A stretch of 64,000 nucleotides of DNA, taken from the NCBI GenBank assembly GCA_902762655.1, contig CACWOZ010000001.1, forward strand, positions 186,001 to 250,000, read 5' to 3'. Positions 31,918-40,881 of the stretch are shown one piece after another; within the stretch, counting starts at the first letter, position 1; each line of letters opens with the position of its first letter. The notes beneath the pieces are model-generated. The model was not told the DNA's origin and did not search any database. It saw only the letters and a list, made by a program, of their open reading frames with translations. Made by a program: the position numbers and the translations under genes. This DNA is from an uncultured Bacteroidia bacterium (GTDB taxonomy: Bacteria; Bacteroidota; Bacteroidia; Bacteroidales; UBA932).

Positions 31918-34404
31918 ATGAAACAGTTAGTATTCTGGCTCCTTCCATTGTCTGTTCTGGCATGGGGATGCTCTGGTGACAAGATCACTACGGATGACGG
32001 AGGAACGACCGAAGAAACAGGAATCTCCGTGGACTGCACGACAATGAATACCGACATTGCCGCTCTTCAGCTGCTCTCGAACGAGACCGCGGCCGGCAGT
32101 ACGGTGACGTGCCTTGACGGTTCGGTAATTACTTTCTCATCAGGCGGAAGCGCAACGGTTACCGCACGCAGCGCATATAATTTCGACTATGCGAACCCTA
32201 CTGTCAGTGTGGGAAATAGCAAGTGGCTGATCGACGGCAGCGAAATAGAATCATCCTTTGCCATCGAAACTCTAAAGATAAAGGGAAGCAATGGGTATTG
32301 GTATGCCTGGTACGGCAGTTCCTGGCATAAGTTGAACGAGATCCTGAAAGGGGACAGCATCCCTGTGTTCGCATCTCTGTCTGACGATGATGACAATGTG
32401 TATGTGAAGCTTGGCGACGGCCTTACCCTCACTTTCGCCAAGTATGCAGGGAACGAAAGCATTTCCCTGTCCGCCTCATCTGCCAGTATCGAAAAAGAGG
32501 GCGGTTCTGTGTCTGTCACCGTAACGTCTTCCAGTGACTGGACTGCATCTGCATCGGCAACCTGGATCAGCATGTCGAAGAACAGCGGTACGAGCGGCGA
32601 TTCCGTGTCGATCGGTGCAGAAGCCAACGAGGGCACGGCACGTTCAGGATACGTGGTTTTCTCTTCCGGAGAAATCAGCGTCAAATTCGTAGTAAGACAG
32701 GATGGAGAATCCGGAGGAGGATATCTGTCCAGCGAAGACACGGAAGATTCTGACGACAATGTCGCCAATACTGAGTTCGACCGTACTATATATATTACTT
32801 GGAATTCGTCCGGGGCAACTGTCACCGGCGATGGCAACGGGATTGTCAGCGTGGACGGTGCAGATGTGACGGCCGACAATACCGGCACCGACGAGAAGGT
32901 GATTTATGAACTCAGCGGTTCCGCTTCCGACGGTAGTTTCAAACTATACTCCGACCGCAAACAGGCGATAGTCCTGAACGGTGTGAGCATCACCAATCTT
33001 GACGGGGCAGCAATCAACGTGCAGGGCACTGTAGCATCTCCCAACAAGGGCAAGCGTACATTCGTGGTGGTGAACGGCACCAACACTCTGGCCGACGGCC
33101 CGTCCGCAGATTACTCTACAAAAGATGATGAAGATATGAAGGCGGTGTTCTTCAGTGAAGGACAACTGGTATTCAGCGGAAGCGGATCCTTGACCATCAA
33201 TGCAAGCAATAAGCAGGGCAAGGCCGGCCTGACATCCGACGACTACATCCGTTTCATGTCCAGCCCTACAGTCACAGTGAATGCCGGTTCGTCTGCAGGT
33301 CACGGCGTCCGCGGAAAGGACTATATCCTTGTATCCAACGGCACGGTAAACGCCAATGTCGCGGCAAATTGCAAAAAGGGATTCAGTTCCGATTCCCTGG
33401 TACGCTTCGATGGAGGGGTTACTACCATAAAAGTGACAGGAGGCGCAGCAAAGGATGATGAAGGAAATTACAGCGGCAGTGCGGGCATAAAGGCAGATAT
33501 GCTCTTCGAGATGACCGGAGGCAAAGTTGACATAACCAATTCCGGGGTTGGCGGCAAAGGCATCAAGATTGGTGGCAGCAGCGATGACAATCCTCTGGTA
33601 TACATAGGTACCAGCACCATCAGCGGCGGCACGCTCAACATCAAGACTACCGGAGCAAATTACACCACCGGAGATGTTTCTGCCAAGGGCTTCAAGATCG
33701 GCTGGGCCGTCAAGAACAGCAACGGGCACACCTATAGCAAGATGACCGGGGACCTTCTGATTACAGGAGGGAAAGTGAGCATCAGTTGCGCGAAGAACGA
33801 GGCACTGGAGGTAAAGAAGACGCTGACGGTGAAAGGAGGGGAACTCTATGCTTATAGTGCAGCCGACGATGCCATCAACTGCGCCAGTACGATGACGATT
33901 GAAGGAGGATATGTCTGTGGAATTTCTTCCGCCAATGACGGCATCGACTCGAACGGAAACTGCTATATAAAAGGCGGGGTGGTATATGCTGCAGGCAAAG
34001 CATCTCCCGAACTCGGAATTGATGCCAATACCGAAGGAGGATTCAAACTCTATGTGCAGGGAGGGACCCTTTTCGCAGTAGGCGGTCTGGAATCCGGCGC
34101 AAGCCTGAGCCAAAGTTGCTACAGCTGCTCTTCCTGGAGCAAGAACTCCTGGTACGCCCTTACTGTTGGATCCAGCACCTATGCTTTCAAGACTCCATCC
34201 AGCGGCGGAACACCTCTCGTGGTATCCGGGGCATCCACCCCGACTCTCAAATCCGGTGTAAGCGTATCGGGAGGAACCGGCATCTTTGATGGGAATGCCA
34301 ATGTGGGCGGCAGCATCAGCGGAGGCTCCACGGTATCGCTAAGTTCCTATAGTGGAGGCAATAGCGGCGGTGGCCCCGGTGGCGGCCCAGGAGGATGGCA
34401 CTGA
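31918..34404 (+). CDS. Carbohydrate-binding (Cthe_2159-type) lipoprotein with BACON domain
   Basis: 828 residues. Lipobox LAWGC (Cys18). Residues ~40-180 resemble the DUF4988-type linker region; a BACON domain follows at about 180-265 (SLSASSASIEKEGGSVSVTVTSSSDWTASA..). Residues ~285-800 are a Cthe_2159/DUF4353-like right-handed beta-helix (VILNGVSITNLDGAAINVQ, KAGLTSDDYIRFM, GIKADMLFEMTGGKVDI, DAINCASTMTIEGGYV). The Gly-rich tail ends GGGPGGGPGGWH. Family members bind polygalacturonate-like polymers. First gene of a cluster with VTC and DUF4956 proteins. Confidence 0.82.
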   Translation: MKQLVFWLLPLSVLAWGCSGDKITTDDGGTTEETGISVDCTTMNTDIAALQLLSNETAAGSTVTCLDGSVITFSSGGSATVTARSAYNFDYANPTVSVGNSKWLIDGSEIESSFAIETLKIKGSNGYWYAWYGSSWHKLNEILKGDSIPVFASLSDDDDNVYVKLGDGLTLTFAKYAGNESISLSASSASIEKEGGSVSVTVTSSSDWTASASATWISMSKNSGTSGDSVSIGAEANEGTARSGYVVFSSGEISVKFVVRQDGESGGGYLSSEDTEDSDDNVANTEFDRTIYITWNSSGATVTGDGNGIVSVDGADVTADNTGTDEKVIYELSGSASDGSFKLYSDRKQAIVLNGVSITNLDGAAINVQGTVASPNKGKRTFVVVNGTNTLADGPSADYSTKDDEDMKAVFFSEGQLVFSGSGSLTINASNKQGKAGLTSDDYIRFMSSPTVTVNAGSSAGHGVRGKDYILVSNGTVNANVAANCKKGFSSDSLVRFDGGVTTIKVTGGAAKDDEGNYSGSAGIKADMLFEMTGGKVDITNSGVGGKGIKIGGSSDDNPLVYIGTSTISGGTLNIKTTGANYTTGDVSAKGFKIGWAVKNSNGHTYSKMTGDLLITGGKVSISCAKNEALEVKKTLTVKGGELYAYSAADDAINCASTMTIEGGYVCGISSANDGIDSNGNCYIKGGVVYAAGKASPELGIDANTEGGFKLYVQGGTLFAVGGLESGASLSQSCYSCSSWSKNSWYALTVGSSTYAFKTPSSGGTPLVVSGASTPTLKSGVSVSGGTGIFDGNANVGGSISGGSTVSLSSYSGGNSGGGPGGGPGGWH

Positions 34405-34468
34405 TCACAGTCATTCCGGATGCCCATTGCCATTGCGAACAAAATGAAGGAATCTAAAAAGAATCGAT

Positions 34469-34876
34469 ATGAAACGTTTTACCATAATTCTGGCTGCGGC
34501 CCTGCTGCTTATCCCGGCAGCAGGGGCACAGACCCAGCAGAAGATCAACAAGAAGAATCTCGTTATAGAGGAGTGGAACACCAGAGCCGGCAGCACCAAA
34601 GCGGTTTTGGACCATAAGACGACTTACAATGCTGACGGGAAGAAGGTTGACGAAGTTGAATATGGCGACAACCGCCAGAAGTGGCGCAAACGTTATGAGT
34701 ACGGGGCCGATGGAAAAGTGTCGAGGGAGATTGTATACGATGAGCACAACCGCCTGGTGGGCTTCAAAAAATTCGAATACAATGAATTCGGCCGCAAGAA
34801 AATGCAGTACAACTACGATGCGAAGGGCCGTCTTCAGACGACAAAAGTTTACAAATATATAGCCGAAGATGCTTGA
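34469..34876 (+). CDS. Small secreted DUF3836-like protein
   Basis: 135 residues. Signal peptide MKRFTIILAAALLLIPAAGA, then short beta-repeat units (YNADGKKVDEVEY, YGADGKVSREIVY, YNEFGRKKMQYNY, YDAKGRLQTTKVY) of the YD/MORN-like kind seen in DUF3836 proteins. Role unknown. It overlaps the VTC gene by 8 bases, so both are translated together. Confidence 0.75.
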   Translation: MKRFTIILAAALLLIPAAGAQTQQKINKKNLVIEEWNTRAGSTKAVLDHKTTYNADGKKVDEVEYGDNRQKWRKRYEYGADGKVSREIVYDEHNRLVGFKKFEYNEFGRKKMQYNYDAKGRLQTTKVYKYIAEDA

Positions 34877-35666
34877 ATCCCAGCATATATCTTTTGTTGA
34901 AGCGCTCGAAGCATTTGCTCCCGTCACTCTCTCCGAGATGGACGGCGTGAAGCTTATGAACCGCATAGATTCCAAGTATCTTGTGAACGAGACATCACTG
35001 CTCGGGATACTGTCAGATGCGGCAGGGGCCGGATATAGGGTGTTGGTGACGGATGGCGGCAGGATAAGCCAGTATGATTCGGTGTATTATGATACTCCGC
35101 AGTTGCGGATGTTCCTGGATCATCGAAACAGGAAGTTGACAAGACAGAAAGTCCGCACCAGGAGCTACGTCAATTCCGGAGATACTTTTCTGGAAATCAA
35201 GCGCAAGAACAACAAAGGCCGGACGAAGAAAAAGCGCATGCCCGTCCCTGTGGAGGAGTTGAACGATTTTCGCGGTGATGCACTCGCAGCAGAGTTTCTC
35301 GCAGGACATTCGGCCTTCACTGCCAGCATGCTTTCCCCGGTGCTGGAGACTGTATTCCGCCGGATAACCCTGGTGAATCCGGCGATGACCGAACGCCTTA
35401 CGATAGACACCTGTCTTTGTTTCAAGAATTTCCGTACAGGGCTGGAGACGACCTTGAAGGACGCGGTGATAATTGAACTAAAGCAGGACGGCCGTGCGGT
35501 AAGCACGATGAAGGGCATTTTTCTCTCGCATCGCGTCAAACCCATGAGAGTGAGCAAGTATTGCATGGCCGTAACCCTCACCGAGCCGGGAGTGAAATCC
35601 GGACGCTTCAAACAGAAAGTCAGAAAAATTGAAAAGATTATAAACAATAAAATAACAGTATTATGA
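34869..35666 (+). CDS. VTC-domain protein (polyphosphate polymerase-like)
   Basis: 265 residues forming a CYTH/VTC tunnel fold: RIDSKYLV near the start, YYDTPQLRMFLDH, KVRTRSYV, FLEIKRKNNKGRTKKKR (basic, E-x-K), and IELKQDGR late. These are the nucleotide- and metal-binding positions expected in the VTC4 family. Bacterial VTC proteins next to DUF4956 are common, and their product is not established. Cytoplasmic, presumably attached to the DUF4956 membrane protein. Overlaps the next gene by 4 bases. Confidence 0.87.
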   Translation: MLESQHISFVEALEAFAPVTLSEMDGVKLMNRIDSKYLVNETSLLGILSDAAGAGYRVLVTDGGRISQYDSVYYDTPQLRMFLDHRNRKLTRQKVRTRSYVNSGDTFLEIKRKNNKGRTKKKRMPVPVEELNDFRGDALAAEFLAGHSAFTASMLSPVLETVFRRITLVNPAMTERLTIDTCLCFKNFRTGLETTLKDAVIIELKQDGRAVSTMKGIFLSHRVKPMRVSKYCMAVTLTEPGVKSGRFKQKVRKIEKIINNKITVL

Positions 35667-36430
35667 TGCTTTTGCAAAGCCTCGTGGACTCTATTGTGCC
35701 AGAGGAAGACCTCTTGGACGTGCAGACTATAACCGATGCGATGATGACTACATCGCAAAGCCTGACGGAACTCGGAATCCGCTTCTTCCTGAACCTTGCT
35801 GTATGCTGGATTCTCGTGCAGTTCTTCTACTATAGAAAGAGCCGCAGGCGCGACTACTATTTCACCTTCATGGTGTTTTCGTCCGCCATGCTCGTACTCC
35901 TCTATGTCATGGGAAATGTCGAAGTCGGAATAGGCCTCACCCTGGGTTTGTTTGCGATTTTCGGAATAATCCGTTACCGTACGGAAACAGTGCCCATCCG
36001 CGAGATGACCTATCTTTTCGTAATCATCGCCCTCGCCGCACTGAACGGCCTTGCACCGATTTATAAGCTTGTAGGGGCTGCTTCAGCAAATCCTCATTAT
36101 GAGATCTCCGGGAGCGGAATTATTGCAACAGTCGTTTCCAACCTGCTCATTGTGGGAGTAATCTGGGTGCTGGAAAGCAAGCGCCTGCTCAAGCATACAT
36201 CTGCCAAACTCATTCTGTATGACCGCATTGAGCTGATCGTGCCGGAAAGACGGGCGGAGCTTCTTTCAGATCTTGAGAAGCGTACGGGACTGAAGATCGA
36301 CGACATCGAAATAGGTCATATAGATTTCCTTAAGGACGCAGCCTTCATAAAAGTTTATTATACCCTCGAAAAAGGTCAGGCTGCAACCATCGATACACTC
36401 ACAAAAGCAAAAGATTTCGTTGAACAATGA
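35663..36430 (+). CDS. DUF4956 membrane protein
   Basis: 255 residues with three to four membrane helices at about 30-140 (LNLAVCWILVQFFYY, YFTFMVFSSAMLVLLYVMG, LTLGLFAIFGIIRYRTETVPIREMTYLFVIIALAALNGL), then a cytoplasmic alpha/beta domain (LILYDRIELIVPERRAELLSDLEKRTGLKIDDIEIGHIDFLKDAAFIKVYY). The FGIIRYRTETVPIREM segment is the DUF4956 hallmark. Usually paired with VTC proteins, as here. Probably a membrane partner for polymer synthesis or export. Confidence 0.88.
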   Translation: MMLLQSLVDSIVPEEDLLDVQTITDAMMTTSQSLTELGIRFFLNLAVCWILVQFFYYRKSRRRDYYFTFMVFSSAMLVLLYVMGNVEVGIGLTLGLFAIFGIIRYRTETVPIREMTYLFVIIALAALNGLAPIYKLVGAASANPHYEISGSGIIATVVSNLLIVGVIWVLESKRLLKHTSAKLILYDRIELIVPERRAELLSDLEKRTGLKIDDIEIGHIDFLKDAAFIKVYYTLEKGQAATIDTLTKAKDFVEQ

Positions 36431-37221
36431 AAACCCGTATCGCCTTTATATTGTGTGCTTTATGCGCGTCCGTTCCGTTCCTTGCAAAGGCGCAGGGGAC
36501 AGTGAACGACCTCGAAACCGAACTCCGCGGCAGAATTACCGTGGAGGGCGACTGGAAGATATCCAAGGGACTGCATCTGTACATGGAAGCCTAAGGACGC
36601 TTCACCGACAATTTCAGTTCATTCAGCCGGGCGCAGACAGGCCTTGGCATAAGTTGGAAACTGAACAAGAACATCAAACTGGGTGGAGGATACCTGTTCA
36701 TGGAAAACAAGAATTCTTCTGATGAATGGAAAGTGCGTCACCGTCTGTATCTTGATGCCAGCTATGGTTTCCGTTCGGGTGACTGGCGTTTCTCCATCAA
36801 GGAGAGGCTGCAGATGACGCATAGGGACGGGATTAATTCCTATCAGACTACTCCTAATGCCCTGGCGCTGAAGAGCAGACTTAAAGTACAGTACAAGGGA
36901 ATGGCAAATCTGGAGCCATATGCTTTCATCGAGGCGCGCCTCAATTTGAATGCACCTGCATGCAGCGCGACATGGAGCGGATCGGCCTATTCGGATTACT
37001 CATTCCTTGGTTACACAGACACCTATTTCAACCGTTTCCGCGGCGGAATAGGTCTGGAGTGGAAAGTTGACAGGAAGAATGCTTTCGACTTTTTCTTCAT
37101 GACAGATTATTGCTATGACAAGGAGATAGACACCAACAAGGAAGGGACCAAACTCAAATCGCTCGTTTACGACCAGACACTTGCCCCTACCATTGGAGTA
37201 TCCTATAAGTTCTCCTTCTAA
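36427..37221 (+). pseudogene. DUF2490-like outer-membrane beta protein with in-frame stop
   Basis: Reading from ATG 36427 (overlaps the DUF4956 stop, ATGA) gives a signal peptide MKTRIAFILCALCASVPFLA and LETELRGRITVEGDWKISKGLHLYMEA, then TAA at 36592-36594. The same frame continues without a shift (GRFTDNFSSFSRAQTGLGISWKLNKNIKLGGGYLFM...) to 37221, a beta-barrel-like DUF2490 protein ending in Phe (GVSYKFSF). A single GAA-to-TAA change would explain it (MEA[E]GRF). Whole reading would be ~264 residues. Either a recent pseudogene, a sequencing error, or a readthrough stop. Confidence 0.8.
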
Positions 37222-37224
37222 AAT

Positions 37225-37256
37225 TTTGGTGTTCACGAAAATAATTCCTATCTTTG
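37225..37256 (+). promoter_or_regulatory. rpsO promoter (TTTG-N20-TATCTTTG)
   Basis: TTTG at 37225-37228 and TATCTTTG at 37249-37256, separated by 20 bases, match the Bacteroidetes -33/-7 consensus exactly. It leaves a ~100-base leader before rpsO. Confidence 0.8.
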
Positions 37257-37360
37257 CGCGCTTTTGTACGAAGTGGCGAACAGCGATTTTACCACATCGG
37301 CACCAAGCCTTCCGGATATTCCGGTTGTTCCTGATTATTAACTAAACAAAAAACAAAAAC
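37257..37360 (+). promoter_or_regulatory. rpsO 5' leader, possible S15 autoregulatory site
   Basis: About 100 transcribed bases before the rpsO ATG, including a small hairpin (CCGGATATTCCGG) and an A-rich end just before the start. S15 commonly represses its own mRNA through leader structures; the mechanism here is inference. Confidence 0.35.
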
Positions 37361-37636
37361 ATGGCAGAGTATTTACAGCCGGCGAAAAAACAGGAAGTTT
37401 TCGCAAAGTACGGAAAGTCCAACACCGATACAGGTTCTCCTGAGAGCCAGATCGCACTGTTCTCCTACCGTATCGCACACCTTACCGAGCACGTGAAGCA
37501 GAACAAGAAAGACGTGGTTACCCGTCGTTCTCTTCTCCGTCTGGTAGGCAAACGCCGTCAGCTCCTCGACTACCTCAAGGAGGTTGACATCGAAAGGTAC
37601 CGCAGCATCGTCAAGGAACTTGGTCTCCGTCGATAA
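37361..37636 (+). CDS. rpsO: 30S ribosomal protein S15
   Basis: 91 residues, standard S15 length and sequence: [61 protein letters not shown]. Binds 16S rRNA in the small-subunit platform. Followed by pnp, the order known from many bacteria, with a hairpin between them. Confidence 0.98.
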   Translation: MAEYLQPAKKQEVFAKYGKSNTDTGSPESQIALFSYRIAHLTEHVKQNKKDVVTRRSLLRLVGKRRQLLDYLKEVDIERYRSIVKELGLRR

Positions 37637-37647
37637 TCCGGTAACGA

Positions 37648-37692
37648 AGAAAAGGATCCGGTCGCACGCAAATGTCGGCCGGATTTCTTTTA
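37648..37692 (+). terminator. Hairpin between rpsO and pnp
   Basis: AAAGGATCCGG can pair with CCGGATTTCTTTT around a ~17-base loop, ending in a T-rich stretch. May act as a partial terminator or as an RNase processing site that sets rpsO:pnp ratios. Confidence 0.5.
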
Positions 37693-37724
37693 ACAGACGC
37701 AAACAAGACGCAATAAAAGAAGTA

Positions 37725-40097
37725 ATGAACGTAATCAAGAAGAACATCACATTACCCGACGGTCGGGTAATCGAAATCGAGACCGGCAAACTCGCCAAGC
37801 AGGCGGCCGGCTCCGCAGTCGTAAAGATGGGTGGCACCATGTTGCTCGCTACCGTGACTGTAGCAGACGAAGTCAAAGAAGGAACCGATTTCCTTCCCCT
37901 CTCGGTAGACTACCGCGAGAAGTATTACTCCGCAGGACGTTTCCCCGGAGGTTTTTTGAAGAGAGAAAGCAAACCCTCCGATTATGAGGTGCTTATCGCC
38001 CGCCTGGTGGACCGCCCTATCCGTCCCCTTTGGCCGGCAGATTTCCACAATGAGATTTTTGTATATGTGAACCTGATTTCGGCTGAGAAGGACGTGCAGC
38101 CCGATGCTCTTGCAGGGCTTGCAGCATCCTGCGCCCTCGCAACCAGCGACCTCCCCTTCGGAGGCCCTATCTCCGAGGTCCGCGTGAGCCGAATAAATGG
38201 TGAGTGGGTCATCAATCCGAACTTCAGCCAGATGGCAGATGCAGACATCGAACTCATGGTCGCAGCCACCGAAGAAAACATCATGATGGTGGAAGGCGAG
38301 ATGAAGGAAGTGTCCGAGGCTGACATGCTCGAGGCTATCAAGGTTGCCCACGAAGAGATCAAGAAGCATTGCCGTGTGCAGAAAGAACTCATGCACGAAC
38401 TTGGCACCGACGGCCCCAAGCGCGACTATCCTCACGATGCTGAGGATGAGGAGCTCAAGGCTGCCGTACAGAAGGCTTGCTACGATAAGTGCTACGAACT
38501 TGCCAAGTCCGCCAAGCCCAAGAAAGAGCGTGAGGCAGGCTTCAAGGCCATCAAGGAAGAATTCCTCGCAACCATTCCCGAAGAGGAACTCGAGGAGAAG
38601 ACCCCTATCGTGGAGCGCTACTATCACGAGGTCGAGAAGGAAGCTATGCGCAACCTCATCCTCGACGAAGGCAAGCGTCTCGACGGCCGTGCCTGCAACG
38701 AGGTACGTCCTATTTGGTGCGAGGTTGATTATCTACCCTGTGCACACGGTTCCGCCATCTTCACCCGCGGTGAGACCCAGTCCCTTGCGACCGTCACCCT
38801 CGGTACCAAAATGGATATGAAGGAAATGGACGAGGTCCTGATTCAGGAAGATCAGCAGTTTGTGCTTCACTACAACTTCCCTCCTTTCGCTACTGGTGAG
38901 GCAAAGCCCATCCGCGCAACCGGACGCCGTGAAATCGGCCACGGCAACCTTGCGATGCGCGCCCTCAAGCCCGTAGTTCCCCTCGCTCCCGAGAATCCCT
39001 ATGCAGTCCGCGTAGTTTCTGATATCCTCGAATCCAACGGTTCATCTTCCATGGCCTCCGTATGCGGCGGCTGCCTCGCCCTTATGGACGCAGGTGTGAA
39101 GATCAAAAAGCCCGTGGCGGGTGTTGCAATGGGCCTTATCACCGATGCAGAGCACCCCAATGACCGTTATGCAATCCTCACCGACATCCTTGGCGACGAG
39201 GATCACCTCGGTGATATGGACTTCAAGGTAACCGGCACTAAGGACGGCATCACCGCCACCCAGATGGATATCAAAGTAGACGGCCTTAGCTACGATGTGC
39301 TCGCAAAGGCACTCGAACAGGCCCGTCAGGGACGTATCCACATCATGGGCGAGATGCTCAAGACCATAGCCGAACCTCGCGAAGACTACAAGCCTTTCGT
39401 GCCTCGCATCGAGCAGATCCGCATCCCTGCAGAGTATATCGGTGCCGTGATCGGTAAGGGTGGCGAGACTATCCAGAAGATCCAGAAGGAAACAGGCACC
39501 ACTATTACTATCGATGAAGTTCCGCTTCCGGATGGTGGCACCGAGGGCGTGGTCGACGTGGCCAGCACCGACGGCGAGTCCATGAAGAAGGCCCTCGACT
39601 GGATCAAGGGCATCTGTGCTGTTCCTGAGGCGGGAGAAACCTATCACGGAAAGGTGGTCAGTATCCTTGATTTCGGTGCTTTCGTAGAGATTCTTCCTGG
39701 CAAGGAAGGCCTGCTACATGTGAGCGAGATTGCCTGGAACAAGACCGAAAAGGTAGAAGACGTCCTGAGCGTTGGACAGGAGGTAGATGTCAAGTTGCTT
39801 GAGATCGATGCCAAGACTGGTAAAATGCGTCTTTCCATGCGTGCCCTTACCGAGAAGCCCGCAGATTATGTGGAGCCCAAGTCTTCGCGTGGGCCTCGCC
39901 GCGAAGGTGGCAGCGACCGTGGACCTCGTCGTGAAGGTGGAGAGCGCCGTGAAGGTGGAGAGCGTCGTGAACGTCGTGACGGAGAACGTCGCGAACGTCA
40001 GGACCGTGGCGAGCGCCGCAATTTCAAGCCGCGCCGCGAGCAGGCTCCCGCTCCCGAAGCCGATGATTACAAAGAGCCCGTGGACGAGCTCTACTAG
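37725..40097 (+). CDS. pnp: Polynucleotide phosphorylase
   Basis: 790 residues from the ATG at 37725 ([21 protein letters not shown]), the family start, preceded by a GA-rich ribosome site; the longer reading overlaps rpsO and is rejected. Two RNase PH-like domains ([51 protein letters not shown]), a KH domain ([15 protein letters not shown]) and an S1 domain ([28 protein letters not shown]). Ends with a ~70-residue Arg/Glu/Gly-rich tail made of RREGG-type repeats, longer than in E. coli. Degrades RNA 3'-5' using phosphate. Confidence 0.98.
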   Translation: MNVIKKNITLPDGRVIEIETGKLAKQAAGSAVVKMGGTMLLATVTVADEVKEGTDFLPLSVDYREKYYSAGRFPGGFLKRESKPSDYEVLIARLVDRPIRPLWPADFHNEIFVYVNLISAEKDVQPDALAGLAASCALATSDLPFGGPISEVRVSRINGEWVINPNFSQMADADIELMVAATEENIMMVEGEMKEVSEADMLEAIKVAHEEIKKHCRVQKELMHELGTDGPKRDYPHDAEDEELKAAVQKACYDKCYELAKSAKPKKEREAGFKAIKEEFLATIPEEELEEKTPIVERYYHEVEKEAMRNLILDEGKRLDGRACNEVRPIWCEVDYLPCAHGSAIFTRGETQSLATVTLGTKMDMKEMDEVLIQEDQQFVLHYNFPPFATGEAKPIRATGRREIGHGNLAMRALKPVVPLAPENPYAVRVVSDILESNGSSSMASVCGGCLALMDAGVKIKKPVAGVAMGLITDAEHPNDRYAILTDILGDEDHLGDMDFKVTGTKDGITATQMDIKVDGLSYDVLAKALEQARQGRIHIMGEMLKTIAEPREDYKPFVPRIEQIRIPAEYIGAVIGKGGETIQKIQKETGTTITIDEVPLPDGGTEGVVDVASTDGESMKKALDWIKGICAVPEAGETYHGKVVSILDFGAFVEILPGKEGLLHVSEIAWNKTEKVEDVLSVGQEVDVKLLEIDAKTGKMRLSMRALTEKPADYVEPKSSRGPRREGGSDRGPRREGGERREGGERRERRDGERRERQDRGERRNFKPRREQAPAPEADDYKEPVDELY

Positions 40098-40106
40098 TTG
40101 CTGATT

Positions 40107-40138
40107 CCGTGCGTGAAAAGCCTGTTTTTACGCACGGG
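40107..40138 (+). terminator. First of two tandem hairpins after pnp
   Basis: CCGTGCGTGAAAA (40107-40119) pairs with TTTTTACGCACGG (40125-40137) with one G-T pair. No T-tail. The same stem sequence recurs in the next hairpin. Confidence 0.6.
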
Positions 40139-40156
40139 ACATCAAAAAACAACAGA

Positions 40157-40195
40157 CCCGTGCGTGAAATGACCTTTTTTACGCACGGGTTTTTA
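40157..40195 (+). terminator. Intrinsic terminator of pnp
   Basis: CCCGTGCGTGAAA (40157-40169) pairs with the stem TTTACGCACGGG (to 40189), followed by a T-run. A close copy of the hairpin 50 bases upstream, but with the poly-T tail needed for termination. Confidence 0.8.
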
Positions 40196-40252
40196 TTTTC
40201 CAGAGATCGGCCATTCGCCTATGGTCGGCAGACTGAACAGAATTATGAAACA

Positions 40253-40293
40253 TCTGCCAAATTGGCGTACTTTCTGCCATAGTGACGCATTTT
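40253..40293. promoter_or_regulatory. Tandem CTGCCA repeats before hsp20
   Basis: CTGCCAAATTGGCGTACTTT (40253-40272) and CTGCCATAGTGACGCATTTT (40274-40293) match at 15 of 20 positions. They include a perfect GCCAAATTGGC palindrome and TGGCGT-N5-CTGCC, which has the GG-N10-GC spacing of sigma-54 promoters. Lies ~100 bases before a heat-shock gene, so an operator or alternative-sigma site is likely; the specific factor is unknown. Confidence 0.4.
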
Positions 40294-40392
40294 CAGGGGT
40301 GGTTCACAGTTTGTATATTTACTGTTGTCCCGCGAGGGATGCGGCAAGACGACCGGATGGGCGGAAGCCGCAACGATTAAAGTTTTTGAAGT

Positions 40393-40824
40393 ATGTTACC
40401 TGTACGTAGAAATGCTGATAGCTGGTTGCCGGACATTTTCAACGACTTCTTCGACAACAGCTGGATGGAAAGGACCAATTACACCGCTCCTGCCATCAAC
40501 GTCATAGAGAATGAAAAAGAATATGAGGTGGAACTTGCCGCCCCAGGTCTTACAAAAGAGGACTTCCAGATCCATATCGACAACGAGGGCAATCTCCAGA
40601 TCGCAATGGAAAAGAAAAACGAGCACAAGGAGGACCACAGGCACGGCCGCTATCTGCGCCGCGAATTCTCGTATGAGAAATATGCCCAGACCCTGCTCCT
40701 CCCCGAGGATGTGGATCAGGAAAAGATTGAGGCCAGTATGGAAAACGGCGTGCTGAACGTGCATCTGCCCAAACGCGAGAAAACCCAACATCCCGAGGCC
40801 GTGAAGCAGATTTCAATCAGATAA
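40393..40824 (+). CDS. Small heat-shock protein Hsp20 (alpha-crystallin)
   Basis: 143 residues. N-terminal WLPDIFNDFFDN segment, then an alpha-crystallin domain (APAINVIENEKEYEVELAAPGLTKEDFQIHID...GVLNVHLPKRE; the G-V-L motif at about 124-126) and a short tail with the I-x-I-type ISIR end. ATP-independent holdase for unfolding proteins. Single-gene unit with a long upstream region. Confidence 0.95.
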   Translation: MLPVRRNADSWLPDIFNDFFDNSWMERTNYTAPAINVIENEKEYEVELAAPGLTKEDFQIHIDNEGNLQIAMEKKNEHKEDHRHGRYLRREFSYEKYAQTLLLPEDVDQEKIEASMENGVLNVHLPKREKTQHPEAVKQISIR

Positions 40825-40881
40825 TCCGTCCGAGCCTGAAACTTGTATCTCCTGCGCTTTTGTGCGGGAGATATTTTTATA

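Noticed and set aside
37584-37724. Longer pnp reading starting inside rpsO
   Set aside because: The extra 47 residues overlap S15 and the intergenic hairpin; the family start and a ribosome site are at 37725.
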